Positions 7,026 through 13,997 of a stretch of DNA of 17,729 nt are shown here, piece after piece. The notes below the pieces were generated by a model. The model ran no database searches. It had not been told where the DNA came from and was given only the letters and a program-made list of their open reading frames with translations. The position numbers were made by a program, and so were the translations under genes. Source of the DNA: an uncultured Eubacteriales bacterium (GTDB lineage Bacteria; Bacillota; Clostridia; Oscillospirales; QAKW01); assembly GCA_902492505.1 (NCBI GenBank), contig CABULU010000039.1, positions 1 to 17,729 of the forward strand. The letters are read 5' to 3'. Position 1 is the stretch's first letter. The number at the start of each line of letters is the position of its first letter.

Positions 7026-8384
7026 TCAAATTATTATCATCTGCTTTTCGCTGTCAAAGGGGGACAGCCGTTTTTCAAAGCTGAAACCGTACTTGTAGTG
7101 AAGCTGCTCTTTTTCAGCAGGACGCGGCTGCCCTGCAATAAAATAACGCAGCGCGTCAGGCGCATGAGTAAGTTCATGCGGCACCCCTGCACAATCCGCG
7201 GGATTTTGATTGTCGCACTGTAAAAGTGACATCGAACGTATAAGGTTTTGACAGCCGTCAAAAATCCTCAGCCGGGCAGTATATCCACCGGCGCCGTCCT
7301 TTGTTTTATGCAGCCATTCCTTAAGCGCCAGCCACCCTGCAACCCGTGCTGACGTCACACGGGTCAGACTTACTCCGTTTTCAAGGAAAAGACCCGCGAT
7401 GCTTTTTCCGCTGTCCTTTTGTCTGCTCCAGAGGTCGGGCGGTGCGAAAATCGCACGGATTTCATCACCGCCGCAAAGCTCCTTTATCCGCCCTGCCGCC
7501 TGCGATACAATAAGCCCGTCTCCTCCGTTGTCCTTGCCCTCATAAATTTCGTCTGTAACGTAAGCACGCCCTCCGTTATCCATGGCAATTTTATACGCCG
7601 CCAGCATGTCGAGTCCGTAATCAAGCGAAACATACCTGCGCCACTCACGCGGCACCTCAAAAGCACGAAGCACATGTAATTCCCTGTCAAATTCCTCAAA
7701 AAATTTTCCGTCCGTTATATCCCAACTGCCGTCAAGCAGTGCGCGCCTGTCCCGCTCGCTAAGCGAGCGCAGACGTTTTACATACTGCGGATCACTTTTC
7801 ATGAGAAAACGGTTATCGGTTACTCTTGCCGGAATAAACATCCGCGTCATCTCCCCCGCCTTTATCACCGCATCCGGCGGGCAGCAGTCGATAAATCGCT
7901 TTTTCACCCAGCTGTGACCTATACCGCCCGGATTTGTCGAGCTTTTCACATGCTTGGGATACTCATTTACCCCTCGGCAGCGTGAAATCATATAAAGATA
8001 CATGCTCTCGGTAAAGTGCGTCAGTTCGTCAAAGCGTATTACGTCGTACTCCGCCGACTGGTATCTGTACACATCCTCCTCGCTGTCACAGTATGCAAAA
8101 TCTATCAGCGAGCCGTTCACAAACGTCCCCGTGTGATCGGCTTTGCGATAGCTGTATACCGATTTAGGATAAAGGGCAAGTGATAGCCTGATAAGCGATT
8201 TTTCAAGCTCAGGCAGCGTTCGCCGGAATATTATCTGTTTCGAGCACGGATATTTCATCGCATATAAAAAAGCGTCGATAATCTGTCCGAAGCTCTTGCC
8301 GCCTCCCGCAGCGCCGCCGTAAAGCACCTCAAACGCCTGCGCATCGCAGAATTTCTTCTGACGCTGCGTCACGGTAATATCCAT
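7026..8384 (-). CDS. Phage terminase large subunit
   Basis: This 452-residue packaging motor shows the full set of motifs. The Walker A variant is GGAAGGGKS at residues 23-31. The Walker B segment is VIRFDE (catalytic Asp-Glu at 119-120). The coupling motif is SSTNPGG at 148-154. The C-terminal RNase-H-like nuclease has Asp residues in VSLDYG (255), FAPPDLW (317) and THAPDALRY (410). The protein cuts concatemeric DNA and drives it through the portal using ATP. I use the ATG at 8384, which overlaps the small-terminase stop as TGATG, rather than the TTG one codon earlier. The stop is 9 bases before the next start. Confidence 0.93.
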   Translation of the reverse strand: MDITVTQRQKKFCDAQAFEVLYGGAAGGGKSFGQIIDAFLYAMKYPCSKQIIFRRTLPELEKSLIRLSLALYPKSVYSYRKADHTGTFVNGSLIDFAYCDSEEDVYRYQSAEYDVIRFDELTHFTESMYLYMISRCRGVNEYPKHVKSSTNPGGIGHSWVKKRFIDCCPPDAVIKAGEMTRMFIPARVTDNRFLMKSDPQYVKRLRSLSERDRRALLDGSWDITDGKFFEEFDRELHVLRAFEVPREWRRYVSLDYGLDMLAAYKIAMDNGGRAYVTDEIYEGKDNGGDGLIVSQAAGRIKELCGGDEIRAIFAPPDLWSRQKDSGKSIAGLFLENGVSLTRVTSARVAGWLALKEWLHKTKDGAGGYTARLRIFDGCQNLIRSMSLLQCDNQNPADCAGVPHELTHAPDALRYFIAGQPRPAEKEQLHYKYGFSFEKRLSPFDSEKQMIII

Positions 8385-8623
8385 CAATCGATTACCCTGA
8401 TGTTTACCTTGAATTCTCCGGCTGTATTAGCCGTCTCGGAATCAAGAATTTCCCTGATAAGCTTCACAGCGTCCGATGCGCCGCTGACCGCGCGCTTAAC
8501 TATCGCAGCGGCGATTGCCTGCTGCACCGTAAACTGTGCGCCCAATATCGGCTCATCCGGATCTGTTATTTTTTTACGGCACAGCTTTTTAACGGTTTCA
8601 TCAAAGCTTTTTGACTTTGCCAT
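8384..8623 (-). CDS. Putative terminase small subunit
   Basis: This 79-residue protein lies immediately before the large terminase and shares a TGATG junction with it. The sequence is basic at the N-terminus (SFDETVKKLCRKK) and then helical (FTVQQAIAAAIVKRAVSGASDAVKLIREIL), similar to short small-terminase or DNA-recognition subunits of Firmicute prophages, which often contain a 'LTVQQAI...A..GD..A...I.E..' segment. It is short compared with canonical small terminases (about 130-180 residues), and I do not see a clear N-terminal helix-turn-helix. The ribosome binding site AAAGGGGGG precedes the ATG by about 10 bases. It is the first gene of the phage module in this window: only about 65 bases separate it from the terminator of the SLH-protein gene. 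Confidence 0.6.
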   Translation of the reverse strand: MAKSKSFDETVKKLCRKKITDPDEPILGAQFTVQQAIAAAIVKRAVSGASDAVKLIREILDSETANTAGEFKVNIRVID

Positions 8624-8653
8624 CTGCTGTCTGTCCCCCCTTTCGTTTTTTAT

Positions 8654-8668
8654 TTTAAACCTTTAAAC
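8654..8668. repeat. Short tandem TTTAAAC repeat before the terminase operon
   Basis: Two copies of TTTAAAC, 8 bases apart, lie in the AT-rich leader between the SLH-gene terminator and the small terminase. No convincing -35/-10 pair is visible here, so the late operon may use a phage-specific activator. The repeat is a possible binding site, but it is short enough to be chance. Confidence 0.25.
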
Positions 8669-8689
8669 CGAACAAAACGAACAAACAAA

Positions 8690-8720
8690 AAAGACAGTAT
8701 CTTTAAAAGATACTGTCTTT
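8690..8720 (-). terminator. Intrinsic terminator after the SLH-protein gene
   Basis: On the minus strand a 13-bp perfect stem (AAAGACAGTATCT / AGATACTGTCTTT) with a short AT loop is followed by TTTTTTGTTTG. It lies about 90 bases after the stop of the SLH-protein gene. It separates that gene from the phage packaging operon on the same strand. Confidence 0.85.
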
Positions 8721-8807
8721 GATATTTTGTTTAAATTTGTTATGACAGGCAAGGCTGACGGTAAACCGAAAGGACTTTTGCCGTCTGTACTGTCTAAAAT
8801 AATGACA

Positions 8808-10529
8808 TTAAGACATATAGATGAAATGGAACACCGAAAGAATTTTCGCCACCTGAGCACGGGTTGCCGTTTCCTTGGGTGCAAACTCGGTTTCGGTCAT
8901 GCCGTCTATTATTCCGGCCTGCTGGCACGCATATACAGCGTCCTTGGCATACCGGGAAATCTTTGCGTCGTCAGCAAACACCTTTAAAGGGACATCCTTT
9001 TGCAGCTCAACGCCGACATGTTCTGCATACCTAACAAGCATCGTACACATCTGTTCGCGCGTAACGCTGTTCAACGGCGCAAACTCTTTCTCGGTAATGC
9101 CGTTTACAATGCCAAATCTGGCTGCCCATGCAACCGCGCCCGTATACCATCTCTCGGCAGGAACATCCTTAAACCCGGAATCGGCGTTTCTATCGGTTTT
9201 CACTCCGGAAATATTGGCAAGTACCTGAACAAACATGGCTCTGTTCATATCGCCGCCCGGCACAAATGTCGTCTCTGTAACTCCGTTAAAAAGCCCATAT
9301 GTCACTGCCTCATCAATATATTCGGTATACCATCTGTTTGCACCCACATCCGTAAATACAGACGATGAATCTACAAGCACATCGCTGACAACGGTAACCG
9401 GTATGACAACCTCTTTTCCCATATAACATATCGTATAGCTGTTTTCTCCTTCCGTCCAGGGCTTGTCAAACTGGTCGGGAGTACCCACGGCAAATTCATA
9501 GCCGTTGTGCCAGTTAAAGCTGTCAGATTTACCCGGACGGTAGTATTCGGACGTACCGTCGGAATAATCTATTTTGAAAAGGCTGTAAGCAAAATTATAA
9601 GTTTCGTCATATTTGAAAAATTCATTTGCGCCTACGATGGTTTGACCGAGTCTGTCGTCATTCATGGTATATTTAAACGGATTTTCAATTACCGAAATGC
9701 CGATAACGGGGCTTTCAACAATTTTAACAGGTACGTCAATAGACACTCCCATATAACTTACAATATAACTGTTATTGCCGCCGACCGTCCAAGGCTTTTG
9801 CTCCTGATCTGATGCCAAATATGAAAAGGCATACCCGTTCAGCATGAGCATTTCCTCCGCAAGAGTGCCGAACTCATCATCTGTGCAGTCGGCCGGAATT
9901 TTATCTCCGAGGCAAAAATCCTCGGTATCACCATTTTTGAAATAAATTCGCAGTCTAAGCCCCAGCAAAGAATTGTTCGGCAGATACACCACTGTTTCAT
10001 TTCCCTGCTCATCAACTACGGCAAAGGACTCCGCACGGTCGTTTTTTATGTAGACATAATTATTCTCGATAATATCGATTTTTTCAACCAAAGACTCAAT
10101 GACGGTGACAGGAACGGTTACCGAAGCGCCGCCGTATACAACGGTATACGCATTCTCGGTTGTTCCTACCTTCCACAGGCAATCGCCTGCATTTGAAACG
10201 TCAATACTCGGATAATTCTCAATATCGATATTTTCAATAAGGTTTCCGTCTTTATCAAAAAACGAAAATTCTCTTGTGCTGCCGTCGGCATATGTTGCCT
10301 TCAGTTTAAGATAAATAAACGAGACAAACGGGTCATAGTGAAATCCGTCCTCTGAGAACCAGCCGACGCTCAAATCATTTTCAATGTACTTATAATCATT
10401 TTCAACAATTTCAAGACGCTCTACGGCAACAGCACCGTTATCGGCGGCAAATGCCGCGCCCTGCGGTATAAGTCCCGCCATAAGAACAACAGCCAGCAGA
10501 GCACAAAAAGTCTGTCTGAACTTTTTCAT
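8808..10529 (-). CDS. Secreted surface protein: three Ig-like repeats plus three SLH domains
   Basis: This 573-residue protein has a classical signal peptide (residues 1-28: KK start, a hydrophobic core, then AAFA before Ala-Asp). Three homologous beta-rich repeats follow (about 35-145, 148-272, 275-382). Each starts with an 'xIENxxxYxxND' motif (IVENDYKYIENDL, IIENNYVYIKNDR, VIENPFKYTMNDD) and ends with 'YxGxxVxVPVxVxxS'. This looks like a bacterial Ig-like fold. The C-terminus has three S-layer-homology domains (392-442, 453-505, 518-571; for example FTDVGANRWY and FKDVPAERWY), which anchor the protein to the cell wall. The function of the repeats is unknown; adhesion or ligand binding is only a guess. 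The ATG is supported by AAAAGGAGG 8 bases upstream, and the gene has its own sigma-A-type promoter and terminator. It is most likely a host gene bordering the prophage. Confidence 0.85.
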   Translation of the reverse strand: MKKFRQTFCALLAVVLMAGLIPQGAAFAADNGAVAVERLEIVENDYKYIENDLSVGWFSEDGFHYDPFVSFIYLKLKATYADGSTREFSFFDKDGNLIENIDIENYPSIDVSNAGDCLWKVGTTENAYTVVYGGASVTVPVTVIESLVEKIDIIENNYVYIKNDRAESFAVVDEQGNETVVYLPNNSLLGLRLRIYFKNGDTEDFCLGDKIPADCTDDEFGTLAEEMLMLNGYAFSYLASDQEQKPWTVGGNNSYIVSYMGVSIDVPVKIVESPVIGISVIENPFKYTMNDDRLGQTIVGANEFFKYDETYNFAYSLFKIDYSDGTSEYYRPGKSDSFNWHNGYEFAVGTPDQFDKPWTEGENSYTICYMGKEVVIPVTVVSDVLVDSSSVFTDVGANRWYTEYIDEAVTYGLFNGVTETTFVPGGDMNRAMFVQVLANISGVKTDRNADSGFKDVPAERWYTGAVAWAARFGIVNGITEKEFAPLNSVTREQMCTMLVRYAEHVGVELQKDVPLKVFADDAKISRYAKDAVYACQQAGIIDGMTETEFAPKETATRAQVAKILSVFHFIYMS

Positions 10530-10557
10530 AAATTTTATCCTCCTTTTGATTTAAATG

Positions 10558-10586
10558 ATTGTAGCACAAAAACCGGTCGTTTTCAA
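10558..10586 (-). promoter_or_regulatory. Sigma-A-type promoter of the SLH-protein gene
   Basis: On the minus strand a -35 box TTGAAA (10581-10586) and a -10 box TACAAT (10558-10563) are separated by exactly 17 bases. They lie about 29 bases upstream of the SLH-protein ATG, with AAAAGGAGG between. Confidence 0.8.
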
Positions 10587-10692
10587 GCAAACTATAAATT
10601 TTGTAATAAAAATCGCTCGCCATTTTTTGCCGGATAAAAACCGCCTATAAAAGCATGTCGGATAATGTCGGGCTAAAAATATGCGTTTGCTA

Positions 10693-10721
10693 TTGACAAC
10701 GCTCGCTTTATATGGTATAGT
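10693..10721 (+). promoter_or_regulatory. Sigma-A-type promoter of the initiator tRNA gene
   Basis: A consensus -35 TTGACA (10693-10698) and -10 TATAGT (10716-10721) are 17 bases apart. Transcription would start about 5 bases before the mature tRNA 5' end at 10733, as is usual for strong tRNA promoters. Confidence 0.85.
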
Positions 10722-10732
10722 ATTAAACACAT

Positions 10733-10808
<76 letters not shown>

Positions 10809-10809
10809 T

Positions 10810-10842
10810 ATCGGAACGAGCATTACTCGTTCCGATTTTTTT
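10810..10842 (+). terminator. Intrinsic terminator of the tRNA gene
   Basis: A perfect 11-bp stem (ATCGGAACGAG / CTCGTTCCGAT) with loop CATTA is followed by a run of T, starting 1 base after the tRNA CCA end. It is a strong rho-independent terminator for a single-gene tRNA transcript. Confidence 0.9.
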
Positions 10843-11066
10843 ACAAAAGCCAGAGCTCTGCTCACCTGCTCGGTTCCAAACGCTCTCGCGACGATGCGCT
10901 GTTGCTGCCAGCTTTTTGCGGGCTCAAGCCTAAATCATAATTTTACGGTGGTTTCTTTTTTGTTACCTGTTAACATATCGGGATGTACTACGTCCGTTCA
11001 AAATCCCCAGCCGAATGGCTGGGGATTTCTTATATCACTTTGTCATGCCTCATCTACGATAAAAAA
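10843..11066. other. Intergenic stretch between tRNA terminator and PHP remnant
   Basis: I see no convincing gene here. Roughly 10850-10930 is more GC-rich than its surroundings and holds the palindrome AGAGCTCT. A tract ending in CTTTTTTGTTACCTG and a 12-bp palindrome at 11001-11028 follow. The open frames on either strand are short or run through the tRNA, and they lack ribosome binding sites. It may contain decayed coding DNA or a dispersed repeat. Confidence 0.5.
11001..11028. terminator. Perfect 12-bp palindromic hairpin
   Basis: AAATCCCCAGCC and GGCTGGGGATTT flank a 4-base loop. The T-run is part of the stem, and on the minus strand one further T follows. It lies 38 bases beyond the stop of the PHP remnant and could terminate that transcript. 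A dispersed palindromic repeat is an equally good reading. Confidence 0.5.
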
Positions 11067-11237
11067 TTATATATATCTGTTTTTAATATCTCTCATCCAC
11101 GGCTGCATCAATATTCTGTCACCGCCTGAATAACCCATAACATTTTGCGCTCGCATATCTGCGCATTTCAACGAATTTTCCACCGTAGATGTCCCGTAGG
11201 AATAACATGTATGCGTATGTAAATCAATAAAATCCAT
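11067..11237 (-). pseudogene. Truncated PHP-family gene (N-terminal 56 codons only)
   Basis: A 56-codon frame starts with MDFIDLHTHTCYSYGTST. This is the N-terminal signature of PHP-domain phosphoesterases: the 'DLHxHTxYSxGT' motif carries the first metal-binding histidines (His7, His9). Family members run from about 220 residues upward, so most of the catalytic domain is missing. After residue 36 the sequence (GGDRILMQPWMRD) no longer looks like a PHP protein and soon stops. The remnant keeps AAGGGG 10 bases before the ATG and a near-consensus promoter further upstream (11278-11306). I infer a gene that was functional and lost its 3' part by deletion or rearrangement. A short expressed peptide cannot be excluded. 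Confidence 0.55.
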
Positions 11238-11277
11238 AATTTACTTTCCCCTTTGCCGCAGTATTTCTATAAAATAC

Positions 11278-11306
11278 ATATTATTACAACATATTTTTAT
11301 TGTCAA
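11278..11306 (-). promoter_or_regulatory. Sigma-A-type promoter reading toward the PHP remnant
   Basis: On the minus strand TTGACA (11301-11306) and TAATAT (11278-11283) are separated by 17 bases, close to consensus. It is divergent from the promoter of the zinc-ribbon gene, whose -35 box lies about 48 bases away. Confidence 0.75.
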
Positions 11307-11353
11307 CAAATAAATACACGCTTTTAAAAAAGACCTGATAGTTCATATTTTGT

Positions 11354-11382
11354 TTGACAAAAATATTTTTACGTATTAAAAT
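11354..11382 (+). promoter_or_regulatory. Sigma-A-type promoter of the zinc-ribbon/YitT genes
   Basis: A consensus -35 TTGACA (11354-11359) and a -10 TAAAAT (11377-11382) are 17 bases apart, about 32 bases before the ATG at 11415. The surrounding DNA is very AT-rich. Confidence 0.8.
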
Positions 11383-11414
11383 TAAGACAGTATATAAAAA
11401 GTAGAGGGGAAATT

Positions 11415-12011
11415 ATGGAAAATAAAATAATGTGCAGAACGTGCGGATATATGTGTCCCGCCAACACAGATTACTGTCCGTCATGCCACGCTTCGATCTT
11501 GCGTCAGGAGCACGATAACGAGCAGCCCATTGACGGTATAGACATTTCGCAATGGCGTAAATTCATTGTTAAGAATTCCACTGAATATATAAAGCTTTTC
11601 CAACGCAACGACGGTAAAAAGGTATTTATAAGCTTCAACGGAGGAGCATTCTTCGCTGCACCTCTCTGGATGATCTACCGTAAAATGTACATACAGGGAT
11701 TTTTGACATATCTGCTTATGATTGCTGTTAATTTTCTGATGATAATTTTCATGTTATTAACCGATCAAGTGGCGTTAACATTGTTTATCAAATACATTTC
11801 AATAATCGCTGTATCGTTTATCGTCAGTCTGTTCAGCAAATCCATGTATAAATCACATGTCAAAAAATGCTTGTCTCAGCCCTCACCCGACATGTCGCGC
11901 GGCGGAACATCAATAAAGGCATGCTTTTTCTGGTTAATAATATTTTCTTTAATTGAACAATTTATTTATTATCCTATAGCAAATGCTATTATAACAGTGT
12001 TTGCCATTTAG
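11415..12011 (+). CDS. Zinc-ribbon membrane protein (DUF2628-like)
   Basis: This 198-residue protein has an N-terminal zinc ribbon: CRTC at 7-10, Cys14 and CPSC at 21-24. A polar linker follows, then a membrane region with about four hydrophobic segments. Residues 75-92 (FNGGAFFAAPLWMIYRKMY) match the 'AFFFGPFWLLYRKMY' hallmark of DUF2628-type proteins. The role of such proteins is unknown; the ribbon should face the cytoplasm. The ATG is supported by AGAGGGGA 5-6 bases upstream. YitT follows after 37 bases and is probably cotranscribed. The last codons lie in an 18-base direct repeat with a 32-base period. The second copy supplies the TAG stop, so the present C-terminus (after about residue 192) was probably rewritten by that duplication. 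Confidence 0.75.
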   Translation: MENKIMCRTCGYMCPANTDYCPSCHASILRQEHDNEQPIDGIDISQWRKFIVKNSTEYIKLFQRNDGKKVFISFNGGAFFAAPLWMIYRKMYIQGFLTYLLMIAVNFLMIIFMLLTDQVALTLFIKYISIIAVSFIVSLFSKSMYKSHVKKCLSQPSPDMSRGGTSIKACFFWLIIFSLIEQFIYYPIANAIITVFAI

Positions 12012-12026
12012 CAAATGCTATTATAA
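11977..12026 (+). repeat. 18-bp direct repeat at the end of the zinc-ribbon gene
   Basis: TAGCAAATGCTATTATAA occurs at 11977-11994 and again at 12009-12026. In the first copy the frame reads IANAII. In the second, shifted by 32 bases (not a multiple of three), its first three bases are the stop codon of the zinc-ribbon gene. This fits a small local duplication. Confidence 0.85.
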
Positions 12027-12048
12027 GACTGTAAAAAGGAAATGTACA

Positions 12049-12936
12049 ATGCAAAATAAATTTTTTTCGGAACTCAAGACACTGAAAATTTCAAATTTTC
12101 TGTTTCTGACTCTTGCCGGGATAATAAACGCGGTCGGCGTAACGATATTTTTATCTCCCGTCAGCCTGTATGACAGCGGAATTTCCGGAACCTCCATGCT
12201 GTTAAGTCAGCTCACTCCTGAGTATATGAGCCTTTCACTCTTCCTTATTATAATTAATGTACCGCTTTTTCTGTTCGGGCTGAAAAAACAGGGTATTAAT
12301 TTTACCGTATACGCCGTTTACACGGTTGCGATTTATTCGCTCTTTGCGTGGCTTATTACAGATGTATTTCCCGTTGACGTCAGCGTTGCCTCTCCGCTTG
12401 CAGGCTCGGATCTTTTGCTGTGCGCGCTTTTCGGCGGTTTTGTATCAGGCGTCGGAAGCGGACTTGCAATAAGATACGGCGGCGCAATGGACGGAATAGA
12501 GGTTATGGCTGTCATTTTTGCAAAGCGCATTGGCATTACAGTCGGCACATTTGTCATGGCTTACAACGTAATACTGTACATATGCTGCGGCATTGCGCTT
12601 GACAGTTGGATTTTGCCGCTATATTCGATTGTGACCTACGGTGCGGGTATAAAAACCGTGGATTTTATCGTCGAGGGTATCGACCGTTCAAAATCCGCCA
12701 TGATTGTCACCTCAAAGCCGGATGAAATCTGCGCCGCGCTTTCCAAACAGTTTGAATGCGGCATGACAATAATGGACGCCAAGGGCTACTATTCAGGCGT
12801 AGAAAAATCAGTAGTATACATTGTTATAAACAGATTTCAGGTCGGAAAAATGCGGGAACTTGTTCACAGAGAAGACAAAAATGCCTATATATCCATCTCC
12901 GATATAGCGGATGTTTTTCATGCCGCTAACATGTAA
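12049..12936 (+). CDS. YitT-family membrane protein (DUF161 plus DUF2179)
   Basis: This 295-residue protein has about five to six hydrophobic segments in the first 190 residues, carrying the family patterns GIINAVGVTIFL and the Gly-rich GSGLAIRYGGAMDGIEV. A soluble C-terminal DUF2179 domain follows (about 205-290; TIMDAKGYYSG, then VVYIVINRFQVGKMRELV). YitT-type proteins are conserved in Firmicutes. Their transported or sensed substrate is not established; the C-terminal domain is thought to be cytoplasmic. I place the start at the ATG at 12049, because AAAAAGGA lies 8 bases before it. The frame extends upstream to a TTG at 12001 without such a site. It probably shares the transcript of the zinc-ribbon gene and ends at a strong terminator. 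Confidence 0.88.
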   Translation: MQNKFFSELKTLKISNFLFLTLAGIINAVGVTIFLSPVSLYDSGISGTSMLLSQLTPEYMSLSLFLIIINVPLFLFGLKKQGINFTVYAVYTVAIYSLFAWLITDVFPVDVSVASPLAGSDLLLCALFGGFVSGVGSGLAIRYGGAMDGIEVMAVIFAKRIGITVGTFVMAYNVILYICCGIALDSWILPLYSIVTYGAGIKTVDFIVEGIDRSKSAMIVTSKPDEICAALSKQFECGMTIMDAKGYYSGVEKSVVYIVINRFQVGKMRELVHREDKNAYISISDIADVFHAANM

Positions 12937-12941
12937 ATAAA

Positions 12942-12973
12942 GTACACGGCAGTTAAAACTGCCGTGTGCTTTT
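12942..12973. terminator. Bidirectional terminator between YitT and AraC genes
   Basis: A perfect 10-bp stem (ACACGGCAGT / ACTGCCGTGT), extended by two more pairs, has loop TAAA. It is followed by CTTTTAT on the plus strand and by TTTATTT on the minus strand. It lies just after the YitT stop and directly at the restored end of the AraC frame, and so serves both convergent genes. Confidence 0.85.
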
Positions 12974-13837
12974 ATATTCCGAGTTTTGATTTTATTGTCA
13001 TGCTGTATTCAGTGGGTGACATGTGTTCGTATTTTTTAAATATTCTGCTGAAATAATGTATAGATGCAAAGCCGACGCAATCTGGGTCACGTTCCTGTCA
13101 CCTGCGCGCAGATAGACCTTCGCCTCTTTTACGCGGCATTCATTGACATAATCTATAACCGTAGTCCCGTACACCTTTTTAAAGTGCCCGCAAAGCGTAG
13201 TTTTATTAGTGTTGAAAAGAAAGCACAGCTCGTCCAGCGTTATACTTTTATAAAAATTATTTTCTATATATTCGCGAATTTCGCGCATTTTTCCGTCATC
13301 GGTGCTCCCGTCTCTCTGTCCCGGACTGACAGTTACGCTTCTTATTAAACCGATAAGGAATATCTCCAGGCGCAGCTTAATCATCTGATCGGCTCCGAAC
13401 GGAAAATCGTCCCTCTTTTTCATATCCTTTAAATTAGGAATATCATAAGGAGGCAGAAAAACCGTTCTTCCCTCCTTTATAACCTCGGTCAGCGCACGGA
13501 CCTGTTCAAGCGACAAGGTTGCCGGCAGGCATGAAAACCTGTCAAGCTCTGGGCAGTCGCATTCAAAACCGATGATGATTACGTTCGGCGGAGTCTGCGC
13601 ATCACAATAGAGCGAATGCTGCTCGAGGCTTTTATGTATAATCAGCTGATTTTTATTCAGCTTCCCCGAATACCCCTCCGCACTCACATAAATCGAGCCG
13701 TTGTCAATATACACAAGCTCACGAAATTCATGCCTGTCATTGTCGGTATGATACTGCTCGGTAAACTCAAAGTAATGAATATTTGCAATCCGCGTAACAT
13801 TCAGCGCATTTTGAAATTTTTTCAGCTTGAATTCCAT
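12972..13837 (-). pseudogene. AraC-family transcriptional regulator, frameshifted in the second HTH
   Basis: The N-terminal half (HEFRELVYIDNGSIYV, then NQLIIHKSLEQHSL) is a cupin-type sensor. The C-terminal half begins an AraC-type DNA-binding domain (ITLDELCFLFNTNKTTLCGHFKKVYG) and continues to NVTQIAS. There the reading frame breaks. As written, the frame ends at 12998 (279 residues) with an unrelated tail. In the neighbouring frame the sequence resumes as FASIHYFSRIFKKYEHMSP and ends at 12972, exactly the rest of an AraC second helix-turn-helix. Two residues and one base are missing, about 7 bases near 13070-13075. The true ATG is at 13837, with AAAGGAG upstream, rather than the ATG 12 codons earlier. 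It is divergent from the M24-ASRT-creatininase operon and is its probable regulator. Mutation or sequencing error are both possible. Confidence 0.85.
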
Positions 13838-13857
13838 GCCGGACACTCCTTTTTTTA

Positions 13858-13886
13858 AGAATATCACAATCACAAAATTTAATCAA
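13858..13886 (-). promoter_or_regulatory. Promoter of the AraC-type regulator gene
   Basis: On the minus strand TTGATT (13881-13886) and TATTCT (13858-13863) are 17 bases apart, about 20 bases before the ATG at 13837. The -35 box lies beside an AATATT inverted repeat. Confidence 0.65.
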
Positions 13887-13970
13887 TATTAAAATAATTA
13901 AATATTGTATAAAAATTGTTTAATATTTGCTAAATACAAAACGTATGTTTTGAAGTATATTTAATACAAT
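13884..13970 (+). promoter_or_regulatory. Operator/promoter region of the M24-ASRT-creatininase operon
   Basis: This very AT-rich spacer holds an inverted repeat CAATATT / AATATTG (13884-13890 and 13901-13907) and a further AATATT at about 13922. A 6-bp inverted repeat CAAAAC-GTAT-GTTTTG lies at 13937-13952. A good -10 box TACAAT (13965-13970) has no -35 box at the right distance; the CAAAAC repeat covers that place. This layout suits an activator-dependent promoter, with the divergent AraC-type protein as the likely activator. The binding sites themselves are inference. Confidence 0.5.
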
Positions 13971-13997
13971 AAAATTTTTAATAAAGGAGATACAGCA

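Noticed and set aside
10843..11414. Possible CRISPR array or riboswitch between tRNA and zinc-ribbon gene
   Set aside because: No regularly spaced repeats and no recognisable aptamer core; only isolated hairpins and promoters.
12001..12048. Upstream TTG start extending the YitT protein by 16 residues
   Set aside because: No ribosome binding site before the TTG; the ATG at 12049 has AAAAAGGA at good distance, and the extension lies in the duplicated repeat.
13838..13873. Upstream start giving 12 extra residues on the AraC-type protein
   Set aside because: The AAAGGAG site lies inside that extension, correctly spaced for the ATG at 13837, and the extension lies downstream of the -10 box with too little room.
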